Shown here piece after piece: positions 55,591 to 64,000 of a DNA stretch of 64,000 nt (the first letter of the stretch is position 1; each line of letters starts with the position of its first letter). The DNA is taken from the NCBI RefSeq assembly GCF_000731315.1, contig NZ_HG938353.1, forward strand, positions 3,906,001 through 3,970,000. The letters run 5' to 3'. The translations under genes and the position numbers were made by a program. This stretch comes from Neorhizobium galegae bv. orientalis str. HAMBI 540. GTDB lineage: Bacteria > Pseudomonadota > Alphaproteobacteria > Rhizobiales > Rhizobiaceae. The notes beneath the pieces were generated by a model. That model was not told where the DNA came from. It saw only the letters and a list, made by a program, of their open reading frames with translations, and made no database searches.

Positions 55591-56613
55591 ATGCGCATGT
55601 TTGCGACCATTGCCAAGCTCTTGGTAAAGCGTGTCCTCACCGCGATACCGATCCTGCTGCTTGTTTCTGCGCTTCTCTTCTGCATCCTGCGCATCCTGCC
55701 GGTTGATCCGGCCGCCATGTCCCTGCCACCCAATGCGACGGTCCAGGAAGTGGAGGCCATGCGCACCGAAATGGGGCTCAATCTGCCACTCTATCAGCAG
55801 TATGGCATCTGGCTGAACAAGCTCTTCCACGGCGATATCGGCCGCTCCATCCATTTCCGCCAGGACGTGACAAGCCTGATCGGCTCGACACTGCCCGCCA
55901 CCGTCGAACTGGCCCTCATCGCCATGGTGGTCGCCACCGTCTTCGGCCTCGCGGGCGGCCTCTTCCTGTTTTACGTGCGCGGCACCCGCGCCGAAGCAGT
56001 GATGGATTTCTTTTCCATCCTGTTGCTCTCGCTTCCGGAATTCCTCTGGAGCCTGTTCCTGCTCTTGATATTCGGCGTCTTTTTCGAGGTCCTGCCCTTC
56101 ACCGGCCGGCTCAGCCCCGGCTTCGAGCGCCCGGTCGTCACCGGTTTCCTGCTGTTCGACAGCCTGATCACCGGAAAGATCTCGACCTTCTTGAACGCGC
56201 TGGAACATATGATCCTGCCTTGCCTGGCGCTCGGCATCGCGCTGTCGCCATCACTGATGCGCGTGCTGCGCTCCAGCCTGCTCGATGCCTATCAGGACGA
56301 TTATATCCAGCAGGCACGGCTTCGCGGGCTTTCCGAAAAACGCATCCTCATCCGCCATGGCCTGAAGAACGCCATCCTCCCGACGCTGAGCCTGATGGGC
56401 GTGCAGTTCGGCTTCCTGTTCGGCGGCACGCTGCTGGTCGAGATCATCTATTCCTATCCGGGCATGGGTAACCTGATGGTCGACGCGATCCGCAACGCGG
56501 ACCTGCCGATTATCCAGGGTGCGGGCCTCACCTATTGCATCGCCGTTCTGGTGATCAGCATCGTGGTCGACAGCCTCTACCTGATCCTCAATCCGAAACT
56601 GAGGGTGCGTTGA
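55591..56613 (+). CDS. peptide/nickel-type ABC transporter permease (DppB family)
   Basis: A 340-aa permease. The DppB N-terminal span (LVKRVLTAIPILLLVSALLF) and periplasmic loop are followed by six spans and the EAA loop YIQQARLRGLSEKRILIRHGL near residues 235-255. An ATG two codons downstream is an alternative start. It ends 1 nt before the next permease start, so the two are tightly coupled. Confidence 0.93.
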   Translation: MRMFATIAKLLVKRVLTAIPILLLVSALLFCILRILPVDPAAMSLPPNATVQEVEAMRTEMGLNLPLYQQYGIWLNKLFHGDIGRSIHFRQDVTSLIGSTLPATVELALIAMVVATVFGLAGGLFLFYVRGTRAEAVMDFFSILLLSLPEFLWSLFLLLIFGVFFEVLPFTGRLSPGFERPVVTGFLLFDSLITGKISTFLNALEHMILPCLALGIALSPSLMRVLRSSLLDAYQDDYIQQARLRGLSEKRILIRHGLKNAILPTLSLMGVQFGFLFGGTLLVEIIYSYPGMGNLMVDAIRNADLPIIQGAGLTYCIAVLVISIVVDSLYLILNPKLRVR

Positions 56614-56614
56614 T

Positions 56615-57472
56615 ATGCGATCGCTTCCGCTCTGGCTGAGATCCGGCCGCGTCCAGACAGGCCTCGTCATCATTTTCATTCTGGCTGTTTGCGCGATCTT
56701 TGCGCCTTATCTGGCGCCGAACGATCCGAACGAGCAGAACCTCCTCTCGATCCTCACGCCACCCGTGTGGGTCGATGGCGGCGATGCGATGTTTCCGCTC
56801 GGCACCGACAGCCTCGGCCGTTGCGTCCTCTCCCGCCTGATTTTTGGCGCCCGCGTGGCGCTCACCGTGGCGTTTACAGCCTCGATCGGCGCGATGATCA
56901 TCGGTGCCTTCTTCGCCCATGTCGCCGGTTATTTCGGTGGCTGGGTCGATTGGGTGATCGGCCGCATCGTCGAGATCTGGCTGTCCTTCCCGCCGGTCAT
57001 CCTGTCGCTCATCCTCATGGTCGGCCTCGGCACCGGTCTGCGTAACGTCGTACTCGCCATCATCCTGGTCGACTGGACGCGCTTCTGTCGCGTGTTGCGA
57101 AGCGAAGTCATCGTGCTCCGCCGGCGCGACTATGTTTCCGCCGCCCAGCTCGTCGGCTTCTCGCACTGGCGCACCATCACTCGCGAAATCCTGCCCGGCA
57201 CCCTGCCGCTGCTGATCACCCTGATGAGTCTCGAAATGGGCGTCGCCATCATCGTCGAGGCGATCCTTTCCTTCGTCGGCATGAGCGTCGGCTCGGAAAC
57301 GGCCGCCTGGGGCCAGATGATCGCCGATGCGCGCCAGAACATCTACGAGGCGCCGTTCAACCTGATCGCCCCGATCTTCGCGATCTTCTTCGCGGTCTTC
57401 GGTTTCAATATCCTCGGAGATGGCCTGCGCCGCACCCTCGATACGCGCCTGACCCAGACGGAGCGCACCTGA
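56615..57472 (+). CDS. peptide/nickel-type ABC transporter permease (DppC family)
   Basis: A 285-aa permease with the DppC marks FPLGTDSLGRCVLSRLIFGAR split near 65-85 and the EAA loop YVSAAQLVGFSHWRTITREIL near 175-195. It is followed 1 nt later by the fused ATPase gene. It completes the membrane part of the region 7 importer. Confidence 0.93.
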   Translation: MRSLPLWLRSGRVQTGLVIIFILAVCAIFAPYLAPNDPNEQNLLSILTPPVWVDGGDAMFPLGTDSLGRCVLSRLIFGARVALTVAFTASIGAMIIGAFFAHVAGYFGGWVDWVIGRIVEIWLSFPPVILSLILMVGLGTGLRNVVLAIILVDWTRFCRVLRSEVIVLRRRDYVSAAQLVGFSHWRTITREILPGTLPLLITLMSLEMGVAIIVEAILSFVGMSVGSETAAWGQMIADARQNIYEAPFNLIAPIFAIFFAVFGFNILGDGLRRTLDTRLTQTERT

Positions 57473-57473
57473 C

Positions 57474-59351
57474 ATGGCCATTCTCTCTGCCAAAAATCCC
57501 ATTCTTTCGGCGCAAAATCTTTGCGTTGAATCGGTAGGAGCCAAGGAAAGCTTCCCGGTCCTGACCGATCTCAACTTCTCGCTCGAGCCCGGCAAGATCC
57601 TTGGCCTGGTCGGCGAATCCGGGGCCGGCAAGTCGATGATCGGCCGTACCATCTCGCAATACCTGCCGAAGGGCTTTGCGGTCACCAAGGGTACGCTCGC
57701 CTTCGATGGCGAGGACCTGGTGAGCATGCTGCCGGAACGTCGCCGCAGCCTGCTCGGCCGCGACATCGCCTTTATTCCGCAGGAGCCGCTTTCCGGCCTC
57801 AACCCGGTGCTGACGGTCGGCCAGCAGATCAAGGAACACCTTCTGCGGATCGGCCTTGCTGCAGGCGAACATTGGCGCGAGCGGGCGCTGAAGGAATTCG
57901 AATCCGTACATCTGCCGCATGGCGCGGCGCTGCTCGAAAAATACCCACACCAGCTTTCCGGAGGCATGTGCCAGCGCATTCTGATCGCAATGGCCTTTGC
58001 CAGCCGCCCGCGGCTGCTGATTGCCGACGAACCGACCACCGCACTTGATGTCACCATCCAGGCCCGCATCGTCAAGCTGATCGCCGAAATGCAGAAGCGC
58101 GATGGCACGGCGGTGATCTTCATCACCCACGACCTGCGCCTCGCCTCGCAGATCAGCGACGAGATCATGGTCCTCTATGCCGGCCGCCCGGCCGAACGCG
58201 GCCCCGCCAAACAGCTGTTCTCGGCGCCGGCGCATCCCTATACACGTTGCCTGCAGCTCGCCAATCCGACCATTACCGGCCCACGCCGCGGCCTATTCAT
58301 CCTGCCCGAGCGTATGCCGGGCCTGCGGGTGCTGAAGGAGCTGAAGGGCTGCCGCTTCGCCTCGCGCTGTCCGAACGCGATCGAGGCCTGCACCCGGGCC
58401 GAACCGCCGCTGGCAGATATTGGACCGAACCATATCGCCGCCTGCATCCGCACCGAAAAAACACCGGATATCGTGCCGCCGCCGCTGTCGCCCGGCCGCG
58501 AGATCGCTTCAACCAAGATCCATCTCAACGGCGAGAAGCTGACCAAGGCCTATACGACCGCGTGGAGCCCGTTTGCCAAGCGCAGCGCGTTCAAGGCGGT
58601 CAACAATGTTGATTTCGCGCTCGGCGAGGGTGAGTTCGTTGGTATCGTCGGCGAAAGCGGCAGCGGCAAGAGCTCGCTCGCCCGCCTCGTCGTCGGCCTC
58701 GATACGCCGACCGGCGGCAAGATCACGCTGGCCGGCCGCGACGTCACCGCCAATGGCAATGCTGACCGGGCCTATCGCCGCGAATACATCCAGATGGTCT
58801 TCCAGGACCCGCAATCGGCACTCAACCCGCGCCGGCGCATCGGCAGCATCGTCACCCAGGCGAACGAGGCGAGCGGATTGCACAACAGCACCCGCGAGCG
58901 CATGGACCGTGCCGCCGAATTGTTGAAGGAAATCGGCCTGCCGCCGGATGCGGCGATGCGTTTTCCCTCGCAACTTTCGGGGGGCCAGAAGCAGCGTGTC
59001 AATATCGCCCGCGCGCTTTGCACCCTGCCACGCATCCTGGTCGCCGACGAGATCGTCTCCGGCCTCGACGTCTCTGTACAGGCGCAGCTTCTCGACCTTC
59101 TGCTGAAACTGCGCGACGAACATGGCTTCTCGATGCTGTTCATCAGCCACGACCTGTCCGTCGTCCGTTATCTCTGCGATCGGGTGATGGTCATGTATCG
59201 CGGTGAAGTGGTGGAAAGCGGCCGAACTGAAACCGTGTTTGCCGATCCGCAGCACGCCTATACCCGCAGCCTGCTCGCCGCCGTGCCGCCGGACGACGTC
59301 AATGCGGAATGGTCGCCGGTGCTTGCGGAAGCCGGCTACCAGGTCGAGTGA
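57474..59351 (+). CDS. fused dual ATP-binding protein of a peptide-type ABC importer
   Basis: A 625-aa protein with two complete ATPase modules, equal to DppD plus DppF. Module 1 has Walker A GESGAGKS at 47-54, signature LSGGMCQRILIAMA and Walker [14 protein letters not shown]. The oligopeptide-type cysteine tail GCRFASRCPNAIEAC lies between the modules. Module 2 has GESGSGKS at 393-400, LSGGQKQRVNIARAL and VADEIVSGLDV. Fusions of this type (GsiA/YejF-like) are common. The stop overlaps the next start by 1 nt (TGATG). Confidence 0.94.
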   Translation: MAILSAKNPILSAQNLCVESVGAKESFPVLTDLNFSLEPGKILGLVGESGAGKSMIGRTISQYLPKGFAVTKGTLAFDGEDLVSMLPERRRSLLGRDIAFIPQEPLSGLNPVLTVGQQIKEHLLRIGLAAGEHWRERALKEFESVHLPHGAALLEKYPHQLSGGMCQRILIAMAFASRPRLLIADEPTTALDVTIQARIVKLIAEMQKRDGTAVIFITHDLRLASQISDEIMVLYAGRPAERGPAKQLFSAPAHPYTRCLQLANPTITGPRRGLFILPERMPGLRVLKELKGCRFASRCPNAIEACTRAEPPLADIGPNHIAACIRTEKTPDIVPPPLSPGREIASTKIHLNGEKLTKAYTTAWSPFAKRSAFKAVNNVDFALGEGEFVGIVGESGSGKSSLARLVVGLDTPTGGKITLAGRDVTANGNADRAYRREYIQMVFQDPQSALNPRRRIGSIVTQANEASGLHNSTRERMDRAAELLKEIGLPPDAAMRFPSQLSGGQKQRVNIARALCTLPRILVADEIVSGLDVSVQAQLLDLLLKLRDEHGFSMLFISHDLSVVRYLCDRVMVMYRGEVVESGRTETVFADPQHAYTRSLLAAVPPDDVNAEWSPVLAEAGYQVE

Positions 59352-60526
59352 TGGTGGTCGCCGGACGCAGATATTACAGCGGCCGGGATGTCGACCGCGC
59401 CGTCACCATCGCCGACCTGCAGGCCATGGCGCGACGCCGCCTGCCGGCCTTCGTCATGGAGTATCTCGAGGGTGGCGCCGAGGACGAATGGACGCTTCGC
59501 CGCAACCGCGAAGTCTTTTCGGAAATCGAATTTCGGCCCTCGACGCTGACCGGCGTCGGTATACCGGATCTTTCGACGACGATCTTCGGCCGTAAGATGC
59601 GGCTGCCCTTCATCGTCGCACCGACCGGCTTCAATGGCCTGTTTCAATATCAGGGAGATCGGTTGCTCGCGGAAGCCGCCGCCAAGGCTGGCGTCACCTT
59701 CACCCAGAGCACTGTCTCCAATATGCGGATCGAGGAGCTTTCCGGCATCCCCAACCTCTCCCACTGGATGCAGCTCTATGTCTTCCGCTCGCAGGCCTTC
59801 ATGGACGAACTGGTCGGCCGTGCCGAAAAAGCCGGCTGCCAGGCACTGATGGTGACGACCGATGCTGCGACCTTCGGCAACCGCGAATGGGACCGCCGCA
59901 ACTACCGCTCCGGCATGGACCCGGCCTTCCGTCACAAGCTGGATATCCTCTGTCATCCGCGCTGGGCATTGTCGGTCATGGCACGCGGCATTCCGCCCTT
60001 CGGCAATCTGCTCGATTTTCTGCCGGCCGACCAGCAGACCTTCGCTCGCACGGCCATCTGGTCGCGCGAGCAGGTGGAGCCGGACCTTCATTGGACCCAT
60101 ATCCGCCGCCTGCGGAAAATCTGGAAAAAGCCGCTGATCGTCAAAGGCGTCATGACGCTCCGCGATGCCGAACTGGCCGCCGACGCGGGAGCCGATGGTA
60201 TCGTCATCAGCAATCACGGCGGTCGCCAGCTTGACGGCGCGCCATCGCCGATCACCATTCTGCCGAAGATCGCGGGCAAGCTAAAGGGCAGGATCACTAT
60301 CCTTGCCGACAGCGGTTTTCGCCGCGGCACGGACATCGTCAAGGCTTTGGCGCTCGGTGCCGATGCGGTGATGACCGGCCGCGCAACGCTTTATGGCCTC
60401 GCAGCCGGCGGCGAGGCGGGCGCCACCCGCGCCATCACCGTCCTCGAAGAGGAAATCCGCCGCACCATGGCGCTTCTCGGCTGCCGTTCGGTCGCGGATC
60501 TCGACCGCGACCATATAAAGTTCTGA
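59351..60526 (+). CDS. FMN-dependent alpha-hydroxy-acid oxidase/dehydrogenase
   Basis: A 391-aa TIM-barrel flavoprotein of the lactate/glycolate/mandelate dehydrogenase family, which oxidises an L-2-hydroxyacid to the 2-oxoacid. The catalytic base is H289 in SNHGGRQLDG; FMN contacts are seen in FIVAPTGFNGLF, the MQLYVF strand and PLIVKGVM; the C-terminal ADSGFRRGTDIVKALALGADAV binds phosphate. Translational coupling to the importer ATPase suggests the imported compound is, or yields, a 2-hydroxyacid. That link is inference. Confidence 0.93.
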   Translation: MVVAGRRYYSGRDVDRAVTIADLQAMARRRLPAFVMEYLEGGAEDEWTLRRNREVFSEIEFRPSTLTGVGIPDLSTTIFGRKMRLPFIVAPTGFNGLFQYQGDRLLAEAAAKAGVTFTQSTVSNMRIEELSGIPNLSHWMQLYVFRSQAFMDELVGRAEKAGCQALMVTTDAATFGNREWDRRNYRSGMDPAFRHKLDILCHPRWALSVMARGIPPFGNLLDFLPADQQTFARTAIWSREQVEPDLHWTHIRRLRKIWKKPLIVKGVMTLRDAELAADAGADGIVISNHGGRQLDGAPSPITILPKIAGKLKGRITILADSGFRRGTDIVKALALGADAVMTGRATLYGLAAGGEAGATRAITVLEEEIRRTMALLGCRSVADLDRDHIKF

Positions 60527-60532
60527 GCGGTC

Positions 60533-61246
60533 TCACCGTCCGTCAGGGACGATGATCTGCGTTTCCATCGGGAAGTGGGAATTGCCGCCTTCGAAGGGCG
60601 GGAAGGTCTTGAAATCCTCGCGCATGGCGATGCGCGCCGGCGATTGCAGCGCGGCCTGAAGTGCGACAGGGCTGTCGAACATCACCCGGTTGCGCTGCAT
60701 GTGGTTGACCCGCTCCCAGGGCAGAAACCCGCACCAGTCGATCCGTGACAGGACCTCGATCTTGCGGATCCCCGGAAAGGTGCGCATGACCTGCGGGTGA
60801 TGGCTGACATAGTGGTGCATCCACACGTTCAGGTCTTCAGCCGGGCCGGTATAATGAACCACGTAGGAACAAGGATTGCCGTTCTTGGCGACATCAAGTT
60901 TGGCGTCGTCGACCGGAAAATGCCGCGCATACATGGCCTGCTGCGTGCCCTTCGCCCCGCGAATGCTCGACAGCACGCCCGAAGCGGCAAGCTGATGCAA
61001 ATGGCCGGCCGGCGCCATCGCGTCTTCCAGGTCGGTCAGATCGTTGAAATAGAGCTGCATGCCGAAGATCGGCGACTGCTCGTCCTTGTTATACATGTCC
61101 TTGGTGACCTCAGGCGTGTAGAGGTTGGCCGTGGTCAGCCCGGGTGTCAGCTTGATGATCTCGGAGGCGGTCTCGACATCCGCCTTGCTCACGGCGAGCT
61201 GGCTTCCGTCGACATTCTCGAAAAAGGCGAAATAGGCAAAACGCAT
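60533..61246 (-). CDS. EthD/dimeric alpha-beta barrel-like protein, function unknown
   Basis: A 237-aa protein whose two halves (about 1-110 and 115-220) look like ferredoxin-like dimeric alpha-beta barrel modules, as in EthD proteins: MRFAYFAFFENVDGS and YVVHYTGPAEDLNVWMHHYVSHHPQVMRTFPGIRK, the second split here with its HH pair and PGI segment. EthD-type proteins often accompany ring-cleavage or ether degradation genes. The start at 61246 is chosen as the first ATG with an AGGA ahead. It converges with the hydroxyacid oxidase 6 bp apart. Confidence 0.72.
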   Translation of the reverse strand: MRFAYFAFFENVDGSQLAVSKADVETASEIIKLTPGLTTANLYTPEVTKDMYNKDEQSPIFGMQLYFNDLTDLEDAMAPAGHLHQLAASGVLSSIRGAKGTQQAMYARHFPVDDAKLDVAKNGNPCSYVVHYTGPAEDLNVWMHHYVSHHPQVMRTFPGIRKIEVLSRIDWCGFLPWERVNHMQRNRVMFDSPVALQAALQSPARIAMREDFKTFPPFEGGNSHFPMETQIIVPDGR

Positions 61247-61614
61247 GGCTGGGTTTCCTGCTTCTCTATGGGGCCGCAACAATTGCCGGCGGCCTCTGTT
61301 CCCCGGTCGTGGCTCACTATTGAACCGTCGGAAGGAAAAAACAAGTTGAAACCTAAACTATTTTGAGTCCGGTTCGGCCGTAAAAATTAACTGCTCCGGA
61401 CATGATTTAAGCTTCAATCTTTCCCCTTGAAACTTGCCGGATTTTCCATCACGATCCGCTTCCAGGCGCGTTGAAAGAGGATATGAGACGCCGCCGGATA
61501 GCTCTTGGGAAAGGGCTCGCTCAGGTCATTTCATCTACCAACGATCAAGAAGAATTCGCATCCGATCCGGCAGGGAAAACAGCCGCCGGTCACCAAAACA
61601 GAGGGAACGCAATC
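61247..61614. promoter_or_regulatory. divergent promoter region with two shared-element copies
   Basis: A 368-bp gap between the EthD-like gene (minus) and the amino-acid binding-protein gene (plus). GATTTAAGCTTCAA at 61404-61417 faces the binding-protein gene. On the minus strand 61358-61345 reads AGTTTAGGTTTCAA and faces the EthD-like gene. Both are variants of the element at 53805-53820. No gene is supported in this stretch. Confidence 0.45.
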
Positions 61615-62418
61615 ATGACCACGACCCTTTTCCGCCGCGCCTTTTTTGGCCTTGCGGGTGCCGCAGCGCTGTCCGTCGCGGGCACCGGCTTTGCCTCCGC
61701 GGCATCGCTTGCCGTTGGCTCCTATCCGAGCAATCCGCCCTTCGAATACAAGACGTCTACGGGTACGTTCGAGGGCTTCGAAGTCGATATCGTCAACGAA
61801 GTGGCAAAGCGCCTCGGCATGACGGTCGAGATTTCCGATCTCGGTTTCCAGGCGCTGTTTGCCGCCACCGCTTCGAAGCGCATCGATGTGGCGATCTCCT
61901 CGATCACCATCACCAAGGAACGCCTCGGCAGCCAGTCCTTTACCCAGCCCTATTATGATGCCGACATGGGCATCGCCACCCGCAAGGAAGCGACGGTTTC
62001 CAAGGTCGAGGACCTGAAGGGCAAGGTCGTCGGCGTATTGGCAGGCTCCACCGGCGACAAGTGGGCCAAGGACAACAAGGAAAAATACGGCATCACCGAC
62101 ATCAAGAGCTACAACGCCCAGCAGGATCTGCTGATGGATCTCTCCGCCGGCCGTGCCGATGTGGCCGTCAGCGACGTCCCGGGCATGGAATACGCCTTCC
62201 TCAAGATGAAGGACCTCGCCGTCAAGGTGCGCATCAAGACCGGCGAACAGTACGGCCTGATGATGACCAAGGATCACCCGCTGCTTGCCAAGGCGAACGA
62301 CGCGATCACCGCCATGAAGAAGGACGGCACGCTGGCCGCGATCCACAAGAAGTGGTTCGGCTCGGATCCGGCGGCCGGATCCGCCTCCGCCGTCGAACAG
62401 CCGCTGCCGAAGCCCTGA
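61615..62418 (+). CDS. amino-acid-type ABC transporter substrate-binding protein (family 3)
   Basis: A 267-aa periplasmic binding protein. The signal peptide spans about residues 1-29 (RRAFFGLAGAAALSV, cleavage after ASA). The mature part has the polar amino-acid binding layout: YPSNPPFEYKTSTGTFEGFEVD split at the start, AISSITITKERLGSQSFTQPYY and GVLAGSTGDKWA. GAGGG precedes the ATG at 61615. A permease gene follows after a terminator-like hairpin. No cognate ATPase lies in the window. Confidence 0.93.
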   Translation: MTTTLFRRAFFGLAGAAALSVAGTGFASAASLAVGSYPSNPPFEYKTSTGTFEGFEVDIVNEVAKRLGMTVEISDLGFQALFAATASKRIDVAISSITITKERLGSQSFTQPYYDADMGIATRKEATVSKVEDLKGKVVGVLAGSTGDKWAKDNKEKYGITDIKSYNAQQDLLMDLSAGRADVAVSDVPGMEYAFLKMKDLAVKVRIKTGEQYGLMMTKDHPLLAKANDAITAMKKDGTLAAIHKKWFGSDPAAGSASAVEQPLPKP

Positions 62419-62447
62419 GCCGGCTACCGATAACACACCCTAATCAT

Positions 62448-62472
62448 GCCGGCCGGCGACGGCCGGCTTTTT
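62448..62472 (+). terminator. terminator/attenuator between binding-protein and permease genes
   Basis: A 7-bp GC stem GCCGGCC/GGCCGGC with a 6-nt loop followed directly by TTTTT at 62468-62472. It should reduce permease expression relative to the binding protein. Confidence 0.75.
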
Positions 62473-62495
62473 CGTGAGCGTAAAGGCACCAGGAA

Positions 62496-63170
62496 ATGAC
62501 CCTCCTCGATACATTCTTCAACCTCGGGGTTCTCGGCGACGCATTTCCAGCGCTGCTACGCGGATTGATCAACACCTTCCTGCTCGGCGTCGCGGGCATC
62601 GGCATCGGCATTCCGATCGGGCTGGTGATCGCGCTTTTGCGCCTCTATGGACCGAAGCCGGCCCGCTACCTGACGGTTTTTTATATCGATATTTTTCGCG
62701 CCGCGCCGATGCTAGTGGTGCTGATCCTCATCTACTACGCGCTGCCGTTCGTCGGCATCCGCCTGTCCTCCTGGACGTCCGCGGGCCTCGCCTTCTCGAT
62801 CGTCATGGCCGCCTATTCGGCTGAAATCTTCCGCTCCGGCATCGAGGGCATTCCGCGCGGCCAGTTCGAGGCGGCGGCGGCCCTTGGCCTGCCTTTCTTC
62901 GTCACACTGCGCAAGGTCGTGCTGCCGCAGGCGATCCGCATCGTCATTCCGCCGATGACCAACAACTGCGTCTCGATGTTCAAGGACACGTCGCTCGCCT
63001 CAACCGTTGCGCTGCCGGAACTCCTCAAGGAGGCCACGGATGCGCAGGCGCTCTATGCCAACCCGACGCCGCTGATCGGCGCAGCCCTGATCTACATCGC
63101 CTTCCTCTGGCCGATGGTGCGGTTGGTCAATCTGCTCGAACAGAGGTTCAACAAGGAAAAGAAGCGCTGA
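62496..63170 (+). CDS. amino-acid-type ABC transporter permease
   Basis: A 224-aa His/Glu-type permease with about five spans. The N-terminal region LLRGLINTFLLGVAGIGIGI is followed by YIDIFRAAPMLVVLILIYY, and the EAA-type loop IEGIPRGQFEAAAALGLPFF lies near residues 110-130. It follows the binding-protein gene by 77 bp, including a terminator. The unit ends here, against a convergent MarR gene, so its ATPase must be encoded elsewhere or shared. Confidence 0.93.
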   Translation: MTLLDTFFNLGVLGDAFPALLRGLINTFLLGVAGIGIGIPIGLVIALLRLYGPKPARYLTVFYIDIFRAAPMLVVLILIYYALPFVGIRLSSWTSAGLAFSIVMAAYSAEIFRSGIEGIPRGQFEAAAALGLPFFVTLRKVVLPQAIRIVIPPMTNNCVSMFKDTSLASTVALPELLKEATDAQALYANPTPLIGAALIYIAFLWPMVRLVNLLEQRFNKEKKR

Positions 63171-63185
63171 CGCTGGCGGCAAGGC

Positions 63186-63701
63186 CTATTCGAAGGCGGC
63201 GCCGGAAAGGTGGTTGCTGGCGGAGGTCTTGACGGTGCCGATCTCCGCCCAGAGCGCAGCAACCGCATGCGGGTCGATATCCGCCATCATGTCCTGCAGC
63301 CAGCCTTCGTGCGCCACGGCCATCGCCGCAAACAGTGTCACACCCGCCTCGGTAAGTTTTGCCACGGTCACGCGCCGGTCGCCCTGCGGCGTCACCCGTT
63401 GGACGTAACCATCGGCTTCGAGCCTCTCGACGAGCCCGGTGACATTGCCGTTGGTGACCATGGTGCGCTTGGAAAGCTCGCCAAGCCGAAGCCCGTCCTT
63501 CTCGCGGTAGAGCTGCGCCATCAGGTCGAACTGCGGCAGGGTCGCGCCGAACTCGGCGCGCAGGCGGCGGCGAATTTCCTGACTGATCAGCTTGGTCGTC
63601 GACAGCATCCGCAGCCACAGGCGCAGCTCGGGCTTCGACCGCCCATGGGCGCCCTGGACGATGATCTCCAGATCGACGTCGACCGCTTCTGCTTCTGCCA
63701 T
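63186..63701 (-). CDS. MarR family transcriptional regulator
   Basis: A 171-aa MarR regulator. The winged HTH occupies about residues 55-125 (LGELSKRTMVTNGNVTGLVERLEADGYVQRV, wing QGDRRVTVAKLTEAG), with N- and C-terminal dimerisation helices. It is convergent with the amino-acid permease. A TTTGA-N4-TCAAA dyad 46 bp before its start is a probable operator. Confidence 0.92.
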   Translation of the reverse strand: MAEAEAVDVDLEIIVQGAHGRSKPELRLWLRMLSTTKLISQEIRRRLRAEFGATLPQFDLMAQLYREKDGLRLGELSKRTMVTNGNVTGLVERLEADGYVQRVTPQGDRRVTVAKLTEAGVTLFAAMAVAHEGWLQDMMADIDPHAVAALWAEIGTVKTSASNHLSGAAFE

Positions 63702-64000
63702 TTCGAATGTTGCCTCTGTAACCGATCCACCGTCTAGAAGCAGATATTTGAAATGTCAAAGGTTCGTGCTGTGACCGTCATTCGGAACGGTGCTCGCAAG
63801 TCCATGTGACCGGCCCGATCATCACTCCATCACCAACCCTCATCCGCATCCCGTTATTTATTCATACGCATACATTTTCTGAAAACAGCATCAAGAACAG
63901 GCAATCTGTCGATAGCCGGACAGCTACTCATGCTTGCCCTTCCCCGACTCCGCAACAGGCTATTTCTCGCGGAAGTGATCGATGTTCTTCCATAGGGATC
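63702..64000. other. non-coding right edge of the window
   Basis: Upstream of the MarR gene. Apart from the dyad at 63747-63760 no gene or repeat could be supported in these 299 bases; a neighbouring gene may begin beyond the edge. Confidence 0.4.
63747..63760 (-). promoter_or_regulatory. MarR-type operator dyad
   Basis: Perfect dyad TTTGA-AATG-TCAAA, 46 bp upstream of the MarR start. The size and AT-rich arms suit a MarR dimer. Confidence 0.5.

Overview
The window looks like accessory DNA of an alphaproteobacterium of the order Hyphomicrobiales (Rhizobium/Agrobacterium type). GC content is high. Codon use strongly favours GC-ending codons. Import systems are unusually dense (one fused TRAP system, two peptide/nickel-type ABC systems, part of an amino-acid ABC system), and GntR, IclR, LysR and MarR regulators sit next to the catabolic genes they probably control. 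There are no rRNA, tRNA or CRISPR loci and no intact mobile element. The only mobile-like signal is a possible group II intron relic at the left edge.

Region 1 (0.5-8 kb, minus): a periplasmic alpha-2-macroglobulin and penicillin-binding protein 1C in one transcription unit, a known conserved pairing. Region 2 (8.1-17.5 kb, minus): an SDR, a fused TRAP permease with its binding protein, an IclR regulator, a thiolase, an acyl-CoA ligase carrying an unusual C-terminal extension, and a second SDR; together these read as import and CoA-dependent breakdown of an organic acid. Region 3 (17.7-20.4 kb): a DUF2239 protein, an acyltransferase-3 membrane protein and a rubredoxin-tailed metallo-beta-lactamase-fold protein.

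Region 4 (20.5-31.8 kb, minus) is the best-defined pathway. A LigM-type tetrahydrofolate-dependent O-demethylase and a MetF-like reductase would remove methyl groups from vanillate- or 3-O-methylgallate-type acids. A VOC-type extradiol dioxygenase, a GalB-type 4-oxalomesaconate hydratase, a LigK/GalC-type aldolase and a GalD-type tautomerase would then convert a ring-cleaved gallate-like intermediate to pyruvate and oxaloacetate. No LigB-type ring-cleavage enzyme is present, so the VOC protein is the only ring-cleavage candidate. GntR, tandem-HTH LysR and IclR regulators and an amidohydrolase/decarboxylase-like protein accompany the set. A TerC membrane protein follows (32.1-32.7 kb).

Region 5 (33.1-39.9 kb): a complete peptide-type ABC importer and a divergent sugar-phosphate-isomerase-like TIM-barrel protein. 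Region 6 (39.9-47.8 kb): a GntR regulator divergent from a class V aminotransferase-like enzyme; an LLM monooxygenase with its flavin reductase and GntR regulator; a HpcH/HpaI aldolase, a quinone-reductase-like enzyme, an Asp/Glu-racemase-like protein without its cysteines, and a MarR-like regulator. Region 7 (47.8-60.5 kb): a six-gene minus-strand operon (SRPBCC-like protein, acyl-CoA ligase, Ohr, cysteine-less thiolase homologue, DUF35-SDR fusion, cyclase) divergent from a peptide-type ABC importer that ends in an FMN-dependent alpha-hydroxy-acid oxidase. Region 8 (60.5-63.7 kb): an EthD-like protein, an amino-acid binding protein and permease without their ATPase, and a MarR regulator.

The most interesting non-coding signal is an AT-rich element close to ATTTTAGGCTTGAA. 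It recurs upstream of transcription units in regions 2, 6, 7 and 8, which suggests one regulon linking clusters that otherwise look independent. GntR-type operators (GTATAC cores, and TTGATCAA repeats) can also be seen upstream of the GntR genes and their neighbours.
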